A stretch of DNA of 64,000 nucleotides. It comes from Scylla paramamosain. Taxonomy: Eukaryota; Arthropoda; Malacostraca; Decapoda; Portunidae. The notes below the pieces were generated by a model. That model was not told the origin of the DNA. It saw nothing but the letters and a program-made list of their open reading frames with translations, and ran no database searches. The stretch's first letter is position 1. Each line of letters begins with the position of its first letter. The translations under genes were made by a program, and so were the position numbers. Shown piece after piece: positions 44,865 to 55,392 of this stretch. The stretch is taken from assembly GCF_035594125.1 (NCBI RefSeq), contig NC_087191.1, forward strand, positions 3,358,967 to 3,422,966. Reading direction: 5' to 3'.

Positions 44865-46950
44865 TTATATAAGTAAACCACTCCCAGAGTGGTTTGTTCT
44901 GTTGCCTCGGGAGGAGTCGATAACGTAGGCAACTCGAGATGATGTTCTCAATGTCTCGATCCATACTAGGCCAGTAGGAATTTTGCCATGAGCGATGTTT
45001 GGTGCAATTAATCCCTTGATGACCATCATGTAATTTTTCGAGCGTTTCCTGGCGTAGACTGTGTATTATTTGTAGTCTCGGCCCGTGCACAATTAGATCA
45101 TCGTCCACTGCAAGCATGCTTCGAAACGGCCGGAACACTCATAGGTACTGTTCCAAATCATGCCGGTGTTCTGGGAAGCAGGCAATCATTACGTCTCTCA
45201 GAGCGATGTATTTAGCATCTGGTTGTTCTTGTGCTGTAGAGCACACTCTCTAGGATTTGCTCTTTTAGAGGCGCTAGCCGATGGCCATTTTCACACAATG
45301 CGTGCAGTGCTGAGACAACGGCTGAGTGGAGAGGATCCATTTCTTTGCTGTTACCCCACGTCATCGAGTTTGGCTGGGTCTTTAATTGGCGCTTGTGATA
45401 GAGCTTAAGGAGCGCAGTGCGTCGTCCCTTTTTGCTACCGTGCTGTGAATGAGTAGCCGTACAGCTTCTCCCTCATTCGATGTAGACGAGGGTTTTCTAT
45501 CTCCCCGAGCAATTTCGAGTGGAGAACAGAGATCAATGGTTTGTGATCGACTACCTGGTTAAAATGAGGCAAACCTATAACGTAGGTTTTACACTTCTTT
45601 ATGGACCACAGGAAAACGACCATTTCCAGTTCAATGATGGCATATCGTGACTCTGTGTCCATGAGGAATCTGGAACCACACTCCGCTAATTTCCAAACTT
45701 CCCGTGTTTTCGAAGGAGGACAAACCCGAGCCCGTGCAGTCTTAATGTGTCCATTTGTAGTGCCGTGGAAAGTGAGGATTCGAAGTAAGCAAGTAAGGGT
45801 GATGATATGAGGCACTTCTTGGTCCTCTCGAATGTTTTTTTATGGTACGAAGACCAACACCACTTCTTAGGTTGTAGAAACTCTCGTAGAGGCTGAGCGG
45901 CATCTGCTACTCCTGGGGAGAAAACTGCTAGCTTGGTGAGTCCCATGAAAGAACGAAGGTGGGTGATGTTCTGGGAAATCAGAGATTACTGTGGTCTTTC
46001 GCGTATCATTGGTGTATCCCAAAGATGATATGGAGTAAAGCAGAAATTTACCATGTTCTCTCCGAACGTGAATTTCTCTCCGTTCAGGTTGATGCCGTGT
46101 TGATCACAACGTTGCACAATGCTGATAACATGTGCGAGATGGTCCTTGTACGTTGCTTGGTAGGTGAGGATGTCGTCCACGATCTTCATTGTATGCGGGA
46201 TGTCTCCGAGTGTTTCGTCCCCCCATCAGTTGTATTCGTCTCTTGATGAAACTAACGCCATAACGGCACGTTTGACTTCGATTCTGGTCCTCTTCTGCGA
46301 TCTTTATTTGGAAATACCCCATCTTCGCGTTTAGGATGGTAAACCATGATGCTCCTTTGGAAGAAGCCGAGTCGTGTGGTGAAAGAACAGGATACGATGG
46401 CCTTTGGACGTATCGACTGAGCCAAGTGAGATTGACGCATAGATTCACCCTCGATGGGTTCCTAGGTACAGGCACGAACGGGTGATACCAGTCGGTCGCA
46501 CAGTCCACCCTCTCGATGATGTCCTTAGTCTGTAGATCGTCCAACTGCTGCTTAATTTCCTCCTGCCAGGAATAGCGAATCTGGTGGGGTGATGTTACTG
46601 CGAACGAGAGGGCATCATCAGTCAGATGAATTCGCATGGGGCCTCCATCCATTTCACTCAGTGGTGACGGAGTACTTAAGACGCGTGGGAACGCACTCAT
46701 TATTGCAGCAGCGTGTTCTGCCTTCTGCTCTGGGGTTTAATCGTATGCGTGTGGCCAGGTGGGCAGATCCAACGATGCTGAATGTAAGGACGACGGATGC
46801 TTGGTGATGTTCTGTTTCGGATGATGTTCCACTTCGTCCCCTGTTGGATGGGTTGAATCTGGGTAAGGAAATCCTCAGGGAGAATGCTAAGCGTGATGGA
46901 ATCGTACCAGCTGAGTAAGGTCCAGTGATTTCCTTCACGACTGATACTAC
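44865..46950 (-). pseudogene. Decayed Ty3/Gypsy pol (second family)
   Basis: Minus-strand pieces in order. 46,104-46,700 has reverse transcriptase fingers and palm: QLDDLQTKDIIERVDCATDW, VNLCVNLTWLSRYVQRPSYP and GASWFTILNAKMGYFQIKIA (family CxDxxxLNxxVxRExxPxP and FSxLDxxxGYxQ; the catalytic Asp of the latter is Asn). 45,435-45,815 has RNase H (SRYAIIELEMVVFLWSIKKC, VVDHKPLISVL). 44,827-45,138 has the integrase zinc-binding region (LHDGHQGINCTKHRSWQNSY, then CLRY where HHCC normally has CxxC). Many shifts; inactive. It resembles Mag-type Gypsy elements. No LTRs are recognised beside it. Confidence 0.8.
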
Positions 46951-48615
46951 CGTCTCTACCCCACGTGGCTTATGGGTGAACGCGAGCAGCCGAGATCATG
47001 TGATGGGGAAGTGGGAGGAAAGGGGGAGAACTTGGAGGGTGGGGGGGGTGTGCGAGGCTCGCCTCCCGCTCCAATGGACGCTCCACTAACTATGCTGCTC
47101 TCCCTCCCAGCAAAACTTTTAAATTCCGAAAATTCTATGGGCCTTATTTGGGGGCTGGGTGAAAACTAATCACACTATGGGGGAGATCAACTCCTTTGTT
47201 AAATGCCCCTGCAATCTCAACTCTCAAAAAGGACAGGTAATGGGAAAAACTAGGTGGGAAAGAAACACTCCATATCTATTTTAAGTCTTACTGTAATTTC
47301 TTGGGGCTTTCCTTGACGCATCACTAACGCGTCTCTCTTCCTGCTGTCTCCCTCTCTTTTCCTTTCTACTTCTCTGTTCGTTATTCTTCTGTCTTTATAT
47401 CTCGCTGTGCGTAACACGCTCCTTCCCAACGGAAAATTTCGTAAGTTACACACAAACTTACGAAATTCTAGCACATACAACAAGGAAATTCAAGGATATG
47501 CACATAACTGCACACTGCAACGTATCAGAGCAGCTCACATCACACTTGGGTGTACACACAAATTTAAAAATACAAAGACCACTATGAAAATAACAAAACA
47601 AAGTAATTATCCCTAATATAACAGACAGCTATAACTCACTCCCTTTTTCAGAATACACTCGGTGCCATTTCTCCTTCTACCCCTCCCACGAGATCTGTCT
47701 CCTGCCTCTCACACAGGACCTGTGATCTCGGTAGCATTGGAGTGAGAGTTTACTCCTACAGGGATTCGTATCATTATCACTTTTTATCCAGCAGCCACGA
47801 CTGCTCCAACTTCTGTGACTTTTGTCTTTTCTCTTCCTTCTCCGTTGTCTTCTACCTCTGCCTTCACTACTACTCCACCTACTCGTACCTTTCCTGCTCT
47901 CCCTACTACACAGTCTACTCTCCTTTTGTACTTTCTCCTCCATATAACACAAACACAAGTCACCCAACAACGACGTCCCTTCGCCTTTGCCACACCCAAC
48001 GTGCCCACCAGGAGCTGTAGCTTCCTGGTGCATCAGTACGGCACCGCCAGGCAATATTCTTCCTGAGTGAACAAAGCCCACTTCTAGACTGCCTAACAAG
48101 TCTTGCTCGCTGGCCCTTTCAATTCTCTACACAGGAGAACACCGTACTCTCACCGCCGGGCCTTCAATGTCCACAACTTCATTCCATCTTGCCCCGCTCA
48201 TAATCAAATAAAATGGTAATTCTGGGATGTGACATGACCAAGCCTGTTTCTCACTGACAGGCACAACAATGCTATTACACTTCATCCCTCCCGCCGACCA
48301 TTCGATGACACAGGAATCACTACAACGAAATGACGGCTGCTCCTTTCCAGGACACAGCACACCCATTCCCGCACACGGAGCAAAAGTCCCGCACGTGGTC
48401 ATTGCAACACAACAAACCCCGGCTCCAAACATAAATCAGGGCAACGTTCCTCTGGGCAAGCTCCACTGGTCCCAGCAACTGCTCCAGCGTGCAATCCTCT
48501 CTCATCAAGCCTGACTCGTTGTCGCTTCGAAGAGGACGGCACGCATCATCACATACTTTACTACTCGGTCCTAGACCTAACATTTAACAACATCTTGGCC
48601 CCCAGCAACGCCGTA
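46951..48615. other. No firm feature; target region of the Gypsy element
   Basis: Contains a short palindromic stretch at 47,441-47,467 (AAATTTCGTAAGTT against AACTTACGAAATT). The GC-rich part 47,650-48,615 is probably the start of the element that resumes after the Gypsy insertion at 57,364: joining 48,619 to 57,364 keeps a frame open from about 48,420 through to 57,474. I recognise no domain in it. Confidence 0.3.
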
Positions 48616-48619
48616 GGTG

Positions 48620-49831
48620 TGTAACGCTCCTTTTTATTATTTCTGTGTTTCTTTGAGTCTCCCCAATAATTGTTTTCTTTTGTAGCTTGCGGTGAAGAGG
48701 AGGATAATAGCGGTAATTAAAGGTTTAGTGATTATATGAAAAAGTATATTCATAAGGCGTGTATTCGTGGGAGTGATTTAAAAGTCTTGAAACATTTGTT
48801 ATAAATAGTCTTTACTTATTTCAACTGTGGTTTTCTCTAATCAAAGGTAATACGAATAATAGGATTACATCATGTTGCGTCAGCCTACCAGTAACTCATA
48901 AGGTGTCATTCCCTAGCTTATAAAATATGTTAGTAATTTAGAATTCAATTATTAACTTCAACTAATGTCCAGCCTATATGCTCACCTTGCTAGCCAATTA
49001 TTCCTGCATTTTTATTTAAACTCACGGTTCAGTAAAATTATTTGTGAAAGAAGAGAGAGAGAGAGAACTAGCTAAGGTTCCAATAACTTGAGAGGCCTGG
49101 GGGTGTTGAGGGAGAGAGCACAGAATGGCGTCTCCCTTCCCTCTGGCAACAGATAAAATAGCCGGTGTTGTTCCCACGTGGAGACAGGCCACAGAGTCTT
49201 GGGAAAGTGTTAGCCATGTAATGTTTCTTTAGTCAAATATAATCTACTGTGAATGTGTTGTGAGCAATATTATTGCCGTAGAGAAGTGATGGATGAAGGC
49301 TGTGACGCTATTTAGGGATATAACGGTGCCCAGAATCAATGGTACTCTTGAGGAGTTATAAAAGTAATTATTTTCTTGTGTATTCGTAGTGTTAAGTAAC
49401 GGAATATAAGTGTATATGCCATACCAGAATTTCAAGTGCCTTATTTATTTATTTATTTTTTCTAGATTAACCACTCGATAATGTCATAGTGGGTCAGTCA
49501 ACCCAAAGAATCCCATCAGTATTATTCATTTAATTATTTTTTTGCTATTTTTATATTTTTCGTTCCTCATAATAAAGCCACACTGTAGGTACTGTGTGAT
49601 AATTAACCTCTCCCTACCCTCTGGCCATGACGATGAAGGCGAGAACCATTACCAATCAAAAATGTTTTCTTTTTTTTTCTATTGTGTGTGCGTCCTTCAC
49701 CTCTTCTCTCTTCCTCTTCTTTTTTTTTCTTCTTCACCGTGAAGATCTTTGCCTCGTCTCATTAGAGCTCTGATCGGACCGGTGAGGAGGAGGGAGGAGG
49801 GGGGAACCGGAGGAGGGGGGGTGGCGTTACA
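48620..49831 (+). repeat. 5' LTR of the Gypsy element
   Basis: Starts TGTAACGC and ends GCGTTACA, a 7-8 base terminal inverted repeat. TATA-like TATAAAATATG lies near 48,919 and AATAAA near 49,570. Purine/pyrimidine-rich stretches (49,025-49,070, 49,665-49,840) flank it. Confidence 0.95.
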
Positions 49832-49832
49832 C

Positions 49833-49850
49833 TGGTGGCAGCGGTGGGAT
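49833..49850 (+). promoter_or_regulatory. Primer binding site, probably tRNA-Leu
   Basis: TGGTGGCAGCGGTGGGAT, one base after the 5' LTR, is the complement of a tRNA 3' end. It matches, from memory, eukaryotic tRNA-Leu(AAG) ending CCGCTGCCACCA. The match continues into TTCG. Confidence 0.85.
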
Positions 49851-49920
49851 TCGCTGTAGTCTTGGCCAGTCGTATTGGGAGAGACAGAGTACTGACAGTT
49901 GGGTAATATTGGGTCAAGTA

Positions 49921-51792
49921 ATGTTCAAAGTGGCTGTTGTAGGTCATAGCCAGGTACCACGTAGGTTTGATGTGGAAGTGGAGAATTCAGAAGTAAGGAT
50001 ATATCGTGCAGGAGGAGCAAGAGCTAGGAATTTCTTTAATGACGAGAGATTGAATCACGTCTTGGCATGGAGACATGACCTCACTTTCCTCTGGTTAGGA
50101 AGCAACGACATCAATCCTATTACACAGCCTCGTGAATTAACAGATACAATTCTGAACATTGGCAAAGAAATTGAACGAAATTGCGGTTCGAAGGTTATTA
50201 TGGTAGAAATAGAAAATAGACAGTATCCATCTAGCAGACCAGTAATTCCGAATGAACGCTATAAAAAGATAAAACGTGCAGTGAATGCCGCTTTGCTTAA
50301 AAGTAAACAGTTCTTGTGTATCAATTTTAACAGTTTTGTGTTTACCCTTGGAAGAGATGGAGTACATTTCGAAACCAGTGCCAAGGCTCAAATTCAACAA
50401 AAGTTGGCTATGAATATTAGCAAAGCCAAAGCTCGTCTATTTGGCCCTGTACACAACATGGATCGCATAGAGTCACTAATAGATATGGAGGAGAATGAAG
50501 AATACGGTGGAGTTAGATGGGAAAATCCAGAGCAGGGAGAATCAGAGGTCAATGCCAATCAGGCAATGATAGATACAATGAAGTTTATGGTGGCTAAACT
50601 TGAAAATATGTCAATGAGAATTGATGGATTGGAGGACTCGCTGAGTAGGGCAGTTCCCCCGGAGGGAGGAGGTACTCCAGCCGTTCTTTCAAACAGTCAG
50701 TTGCAAGTTCAAACCTCACTCCCTAGTCATTCCATGCCATTAGCCCCAGTCATGACAAGTACCCCTGCGAAGTCAACCTCAGAGGTTAGAGTCAAGCCGA
50801 GTGACATTAAGATCTTAGAGTTGGACGAATTGCAACGTTTAAACTCAGCGGCACGGTTACAGATGTTTTTCGAGTCGGTTGAGCGGTGCGCAAGTAATTC
50901 AGACGCTAGACTGGAAGTGGCTAAGTCGCGAGTTGATGGGGACTTGGCGGTTATGATTCACACAGCGCAAAGACAAGGAGAAGTAAAGGTATGGGAGGAC
51001 TGTAAGACATACCTAACCAAAGAGTTTGGCGTGGACCTGAATTTTGATCAAGCTTGGAGACAGAGTGACTCTTTTCACTATGATTGGCTAGAAAACCCTC
51101 AATCCTTTGTTCACAAGTTCAAATGTCACTATGCAGCTATCCGAGGGACATTTCATGGTGAAATTCTACCTGATAGAGACAAGCTTCTCAAACGTAAGTT
51201 ATTGCAGGGATTCCCCAAGAGCAGTAAAGATCTTCTTGAGACGTTCATGGATGACAATATTCCCTTGAACAAATTCCTTGGACATGTAGAAAATGAACGG
51301 ATCTTGCTAATGCAGAAACATGCATCAGTCAATTCAGTTCCTAATCATCCTGGGGAGGATACCTCTCGTTCTTGCTGTCGCAGTAACTCGCAGAGTTTAG
51401 CCAGCATCCAATCAAATATTTCTTCTCCCCAGTCTGAAAATAATTTGTCAAAAATTGCTGCTAAACTAGATCAGTTGCAACAACAAATAAGTAGGTCATG
51501 TGTCTCCAAAGCACCTTCGTCACCTCGCAAATTCTGTGCATTTTGCCAAACTGAAACTCATTCCCTGAGAGATTGTTGGAGGAAACCAGAAAGGGGACAC
51601 TGTTTCGATTGTAGGAGGTACGGCTGCCGTCGGGGTAATCCCACATGCCCAGGAAAAACCCCACGGACACCTTCAGTTCCCCAGAAAAATGATGGGAGAA
51701 CAAGTGCCCTTCCCAAGAAATCCCAGTCAGTCCGTAACACACAATTGACAGAAGGAACACCCAACGTATCAGTCGGTGATTCTACTCAATGA
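49921..51792 (+). CDS. gag: Gypsy Gag with N-terminal SGNH-hydrolase-like domain
   Basis: The first ATG is at 49,921 (an earlier in-frame TTG at 49,909 is not a likely start), giving 623 codons. Residues 3-155 look like an SGNH hydrolase: KVAVVGHSQV (block I, Ser10, with His9 where GDS has Asp), RAGG at 29-32, WLGSND at 58-63 (block III) and GRDGVH with Asp146 and His149 (block V). A linker with MxxMDR-type helices follows. Residues about 290-480 are a Gag capsid domain (AARLQMFFESVERCA, AWRQSDSFHYDWLENPQSFV). A CCHC knuckle CAFCQTETHSLRDC at about 539-552 is followed by CFDCRRYGCRRGNPTC. An esterase-like fold at the start of a Gypsy Gag is unusual. The frame ends at UGA 51,790-51,792, in frame with protease. 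Confidence 0.9.
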   Translation: MFKVAVVGHSQVPRRFDVEVENSEVRIYRAGGARARNFFNDERLNHVLAWRHDLTFLWLGSNDINPITQPRELTDTILNIGKEIERNCGSKVIMVEIENRQYPSSRPVIPNERYKKIKRAVNAALLKSKQFLCINFNSFVFTLGRDGVHFETSAKAQIQQKLAMNISKAKARLFGPVHNMDRIESLIDMEENEEYGGVRWENPEQGESEVNANQAMIDTMKFMVAKLENMSMRIDGLEDSLSRAVPPEGGGTPAVLSNSQLQVQTSLPSHSMPLAPVMTSTPAKSTSEVRVKPSDIKILELDELQRLNSAARLQMFFESVERCASNSDARLEVAKSRVDGDLAVMIHTAQRQGEVKVWEDCKTYLTKEFGVDLNFDQAWRQSDSFHYDWLENPQSFVHKFKCHYAAIRGTFHGEILPDRDKLLKRKLLQGFPKSSKDLLETFMDDNIPLNKFLGHVENERILLMQKHASVNSVPNHPGEDTSRSCCRSNSQSLASIQSNISSPQSENNLSKIAAKLDQLQQQISRSCVSKAPSSPRKFCAFCQTETHSLRDCWRKPERGHCFDCRRYGCRRGNPTCPGKTPRTPSVPQKNDGRTSALPKKSQSVRNTQLTEGTPNVSVGDSTQ

Positions 51793-51796
51793 CTAG
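51790..51796 (+). promoter_or_regulatory. Probable programmed stop-codon readthrough site (UGA CUAG)
   Basis: Gag ends CAA TGA CTA GGC. UGA followed by CUAG is the established high-efficiency readthrough context of animal genes. The frame continues without a break into aspartic protease and needs no frameshift. Confidence 0.7.
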
Positions 51797-52668
51797 GCCG
51801 AGAAGATCTATCACCTTTAGTCAACCTCATAGTTAGTGGTAAACTCTGTTCTGCGTTACTCGACACAGGTAGTTGTGTAACCCTAATCCGGCGAAGTACG
51901 GTACGTAGGCTGAGTCTTGAAGTAGATAAATCCAGGTGTTTGCCATCATTAACAGCGGTAAATGGAGATCCGTTAAAAGTTCTTGGGATGGTAAAAGTTG
52001 AAATTCATGTGGGAGATCAAGAAGTGTGCAAACAGTGGATTTCAGTAGTGCCAGATTCATACCTCCAAAGAGATTTGTTGCTAGGTTGTGATGTTATTCA
52101 GCGGTCAAGCTTAACTTGGAATCCGCGGGAGATGATGCTTTGGGGAGGAACCTTATATTCTGTTTCTCATGTCCGTAAGACTCGAGTTTGTGTAGGAAGG
52201 GTTTGCCAATCTCTTCCCATGAGTGTTCAATGTGAAGAGAAGAGCCGAGTTCAGCTCAAAGATATGGTTCATCTGAAGCCCCACCAGGGTAAAGTAATTC
52301 AAGTTGAGGTTGATGAACACTCGAGTCTGTTGGTATATCCTCAATCTCGACATTCTTCTCAAACCTGCCCGTTGTTAGTAGAAGTCAGTGAAACCCAAAC
52401 CATTCCCGTACTTGTAGACAATTTGTCCAAGGTACATAAGTTCCTAAAGACAGGTACAGTATTGGCCTATTATGAGAAATATTCTGGTCCAGTCGAGGAT
52501 ACATCCTCACAAGTGTGCCACACCCGTATTGAGAATGAGTTGGAACCTCAGAATGATGTGGTAGAAGGAAATGGTACCCGAGCAGAACGTTTGCAGAGAC
52601 TCATTAATCAACAGAATTGGGCTCACCTCGCGAATGATCAACAAAAATTGTCCAATGTAGTGTTATAA
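51793..52668 (+). CDS. Gypsy protease and connection to pol (readthrough product)
   Basis: Continues the Gag frame after UGA. NLIVSGKLCSALLDTGSCVT (51,823-51,882) carries the aspartic protease DTG site, and LQRDLLLGCDVI near 52,065-52,100 is the later LLG block of retropepsins. The remaining stretch to 52,665 resembles the spacer seen before reverse transcriptase in Gypsy polyproteins (SSLLVYPQ, TIPVLVDNLSKVHKFLKTGT). No ATG is well placed at the start of the protease; 51,940 is inside it, so expression by readthrough is the simplest reading. Ends at TAA 52,666-52,668, again in the same frame as the next part. Confidence 0.8.
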   Translation, partial: LGREDLSPLVNLIVSGKLCSALLDTGSCVTLIRRSTVRRLSLEVDKSRCLPSLTAVNGDPLKVLGMVKVEIHVGDQEVCKQWISVVPDSYLQRDLLLGCDVIQRSSLTWNPREMMLWGGTLYSVSHVRKTRVCVGRVCQSLPMSVQCEEKSRVQLKDMVHLKPHQGKVIQVEVDEHSSLLVYPQSRHSSQTCPLLVEVSETQTIPVLVDNLSKVHKFLKTGTVLAYYEKYSGPVEDTSSQVCHTRIENELEPQNDVVEGNGTRAERLQRLINQQNWAHLANDQQKLSNVVL

Positions 52669-55392
52669 CATGAGAAGCTGTTCTTGTTAGAAAAGAAGGA
52701 CATAGGCACCATCTCAGGTGAACCTGCCCACATTGCCGTGTCCGACCCAAACCCTTGCCAATCTCCTATGTACCGTTATCCTGAACATGCTAAGATGTTA
52801 GTATCTCAAATGCTAGTGGAGATGGAGGAGAGAGGTGTGATTGAACCTTCGAGTGCAGCATGGCTGTCTCCAATTGTCCTCGTGAACAAACCTGATGGGA
52901 GTAAGAGAATGTGTTTGGATTTTAGACAGGTGAACGAACGGCTAGCTGCGGATCTTTACCCATTACCTCGGCTTGAGGATTTGGTCAATGTCGCGGCAGG
53001 TCACCAGTACTATGCCACACTAGATTTAAAGGATGCATACTTCCAGATAGTCTTGGATGAGGAAAGCCGAGATCTAACAACTTTCTCTGATGGAATATCA
53101 CTGTATCGTTTCCGTCGGTTACCGTTCGGACTGAGTTGCGCACCCGCAATCTTTTCTCGCAAGATGGCCGAAATCTTGACGCCTTTGTTGCGTGAGGGAT
53201 GGGTCAAAAACTATCTAGACGATATCATTCTATGGGCCGAGAACTTCGACCAGCTAATGGAAAGATTGGGTAGACTGTTCGCCTTGTTAGAGGAGAAAGG
53301 TATCAAGCTGAATCTGACTAAGTGCGACTTGGTGAAGCAGGAGGTGAAATTTCTAGGTCACCGAGTTTCTAAGGATGGAAGTACTCCTGATCAGAAAAAT
53401 CTAGAAGCAATTAGAGAACAAGCTCCACCTAAAAATGTCAAGCAAGTTAGGAGATTTATTGGCATGTGTGGGTTTTATCGGAAATTTGTACCCAATTTTT
53501 CAAAGATAGCCATGCCTCTCACAAATCTCATGAAAGGGGATGTAAAGTTCAGTTGGACGGATGAATGTCAGGTTGCATTCGAGGCTCTCAAAACAAAACT
53601 TATGTCAACGCCCATTTTGGCTAGTTATCAACCTGAACTTCCTCTGGTCTTAGTCACAGATGCTAGCGATGAGTGCGTAGGAGCGGTACTGCACCAAGTT
53701 CAACCTGATAAAAGTGTCCGACCTCTAGGTTACTATTCTAAGAAGATCAGTAAGTGCGAGCAGAAGTATTCAGTCACCGACAAAGAAGCGTTAGCTGTCG
53801 TGTTAGCTTGCCGTCATTTCCACCATTACCTTTGGGGAACCAACTTTGAGATTCAAACCGACCACCAACCGCTCACTACTATCTTCCATAGGCGGACTAA
53901 GTCGCCCAGAGTAACTAGGTGGATGCTGGAAATGCGCGAGTATCACTTTCGCGTAAAGTATGTAAAGGGAAAAGATAATGTAGTGGCTGATCAGTTGTCG
54001 CGTCCTGTTAGCCTTATCACACATCAACCCAACATTACCTGGTTAGGCCTAACCCGAGAGGAATTCATTAAAGGACAGCGCGAAGATCCAACTTGGAATG
54101 AACTCTTAGACTACTTGAAGGGTGGGGTGTTGCCAGGGCGAAAGATTGCTAAGGCAACCCTTGATCAGTTTGAAATTCTGGATGGTGTGTTGCACTATGT
54201 TAGAGAGACCAAAGATGGCAGTCTAAATTACACTGTAGTAGTACCCCGACACCTAGTCAGAAAGGCACTAGAAGTTGCTCATGATCAATCAGGACATTTT
54301 GGGCAGTTCAAATCCATCAAGCAGGCAGAAGGGTTGTTTTATTGGCCTACTATTAAGTCGGATGTAATACAGTATCTTAAAGAGTGTCTAAACTGCCAAA
54401 AATTCAAACACAACCGAGGAATGTCACAGCCATACCGAGAGTTACCTATAGTGTCACAGCCATTGGAGAGGATTGCCATTGATCTCACTGACATGACCAA
54501 TGGACAGGAAGGTCAAAGGTATATCCTCACCATCATAGATCACTTCTCTAGGTATGTAAAATTTTATCCTCTAAAAACAAAACATGCTCAGGGTATAGTA
54601 GCTAAGCTTTCCCAATACATCTCTGACTTTGGCCGGCCACTCTCCATCCTGTGTGACAATGCCTTGGAGTTCACGGGACGAGATCTAAGAATCTGGGCTG
54701 GTCTTCATGGGATAGAACTGCTCTACACCACTCCCTATCACCCCCAGTCAAACGGACTCCTCGAGAGAATGCACCGGACCCTGAAGACCGTGCTGTCCCA
54801 AATGTGCAAGGGTTACCCTTTAAGGTGGCCCGCCCTTCTCAGTGAATGTCAGTCACACATGAATCTGGCAGTACATAGCAACACGGGGGTCTCTCCATAT
54901 GTAGCATTCTTCGCAAGACAGCCACCTCGTTTCGTCACGGCGCCTCTCCTGACGGTGCAGTCTGAAGATAGTGACGTTCAGCAACTTAAGCGCATGATTA
55001 AAGACGCTAGTGTGACGTCACAGAGGAGGTACCGTGCAGTGGCGAACAGAAAACGACGTGATGAAAAGGTCTCAGTTGGGTCCTTGGTGTGGGTGAAATC
55101 AGAAACTCCGTTGCCTGGTACCTCTACCAAATTGAATGCTAAGTGGAAAGGACCATATCGAGTGAGTGAGGTAATCAGGGACGGTCAACTGTATGTAGTG
55201 GAGGACCCCTATTCTGGGAAGTTAGTACAAAGAGCAGCAGAAAAGGTGAAACCGTATGTGAGCCGGAGTGAAATTATTCCGGAGTTGGAGGAGAACTATT
55301 CAGACGGATGTGTTGAGGAGGAGGAGGAGGAGGATCAAGACTTCCCTCCCCGCCGCCGTCGACCTCCCAGACGTCTTATTGAGGAGTGCTAA
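52669..55392 (+). CDS. pol: Gypsy pol: reverse transcriptase, RNase H, integrase
   Basis: Same frame as gag and protease, after TAA 52,666. Reverse transcriptase: MCLDFRQVNERLAADLYPLP, YATLDLKDAYFQI, RRLPFGLSCAPAIFSRKM and NYLDDIILWAE (catalytic YLDD at 53,212-53,223). RNase H: LVLVTDASDECVGAVLHQV, DKEALAVVLACRHF and FEIQTDHQPL. Integrase: HLVRKALEVAHDQSGHFGQF with CLNCQKFK (HHCC), IAIDLTD, ILCDNALEFTG and NGLLERMHRTL (the D, D, E triad). A GPY/F-like module follows (NAKWKGPYRVSEVIRDGQLY). The end is acidic then Arg-rich. All catalytic residues are intact. The codon before the first Met (52,684 TTG frame start is not a true ATG) shows that pol is normally made as part of a longer polyprotein. 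Confidence 0.93.
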   Translation, partial: HEKLFLLEKKDIGTISGEPAHIAVSDPNPCQSPMYRYPEHAKMLVSQMLVEMEERGVIEPSSAAWLSPIVLVNKPDGSKRMCLDFRQVNERLAADLYPLPRLEDLVNVAAGHQYYATLDLKDAYFQIVLDEESRDLTTFSDGISLYRFRRLPFGLSCAPAIFSRKMAEILTPLLREGWVKNYLDDIILWAENFDQLMERLGRLFALLEEKGIKLNLTKCDLVKQEVKFLGHRVSKDGSTPDQKNLEAIREQAPPKNVKQVRRFIGMCGFYRKFVPNFSKIAMPLTNLMKGDVKFSWTDECQVAFEALKTKLMSTPILASYQPELPLVLVTDASDECVGAVLHQVQPDKSVRPLGYYSKKISKCEQKYSVTDKEALAVVLACRHFHHYLWGTNFEIQTDHQPLTTIFHRRTKSPRVTRWMLEMREYHFRVKYVKGKDNVVADQLSRPVSLITHQPNITWLGLTREEFIKGQREDPTWNELLDYLKGGVLPGRKIAKATLDQFEILDGVLHYVRETKDGSLNYTVVVPRHLVRKALEVAHDQSGHFGQFKSIKQAEGLFYWPTIKSDVIQYLKECLNCQKFKHNRGMSQPYRELPIVSQPLERIAIDLTDMTNGQEGQRYILTIIDHFSRYVKFYPLKTKHAQGIVAKLSQYISDFGRPLSILCDNALEFTGRDLRIWAGLHGIELLYTTPYHPQSNGLLERMHRTLKTVLSQMCKGYPLRWPALLSECQSHMNLAVHSNTGVSPYVAFFARQPPRFVTAPLLTVQSEDSDVQQLKRMIKDASVTSQRRYRAVANRKRRDEKVSVGSLVWVKSETPLPGTSTKLNAKWKGPYRVSEVIRDGQLYVVEDPYSGKLVQRAAEKVKPYVSRSEIIPELEENYSDGCVEEEEEEDQDFPPRRRRPPRRLIEEC

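Noticed and set aside
48127..48583. Minus-strand Cys-rich frames resembling zinc fingers
   Set aside because: Spacing fits no known finger and the plus strand is open over the same stretch; probably antisense chance.
49833..49853. tRNA gene suggested by the tRNA-like sequence
   Set aside because: Only the 3' end complement is present, directly after the LTR, so it is a primer binding site.
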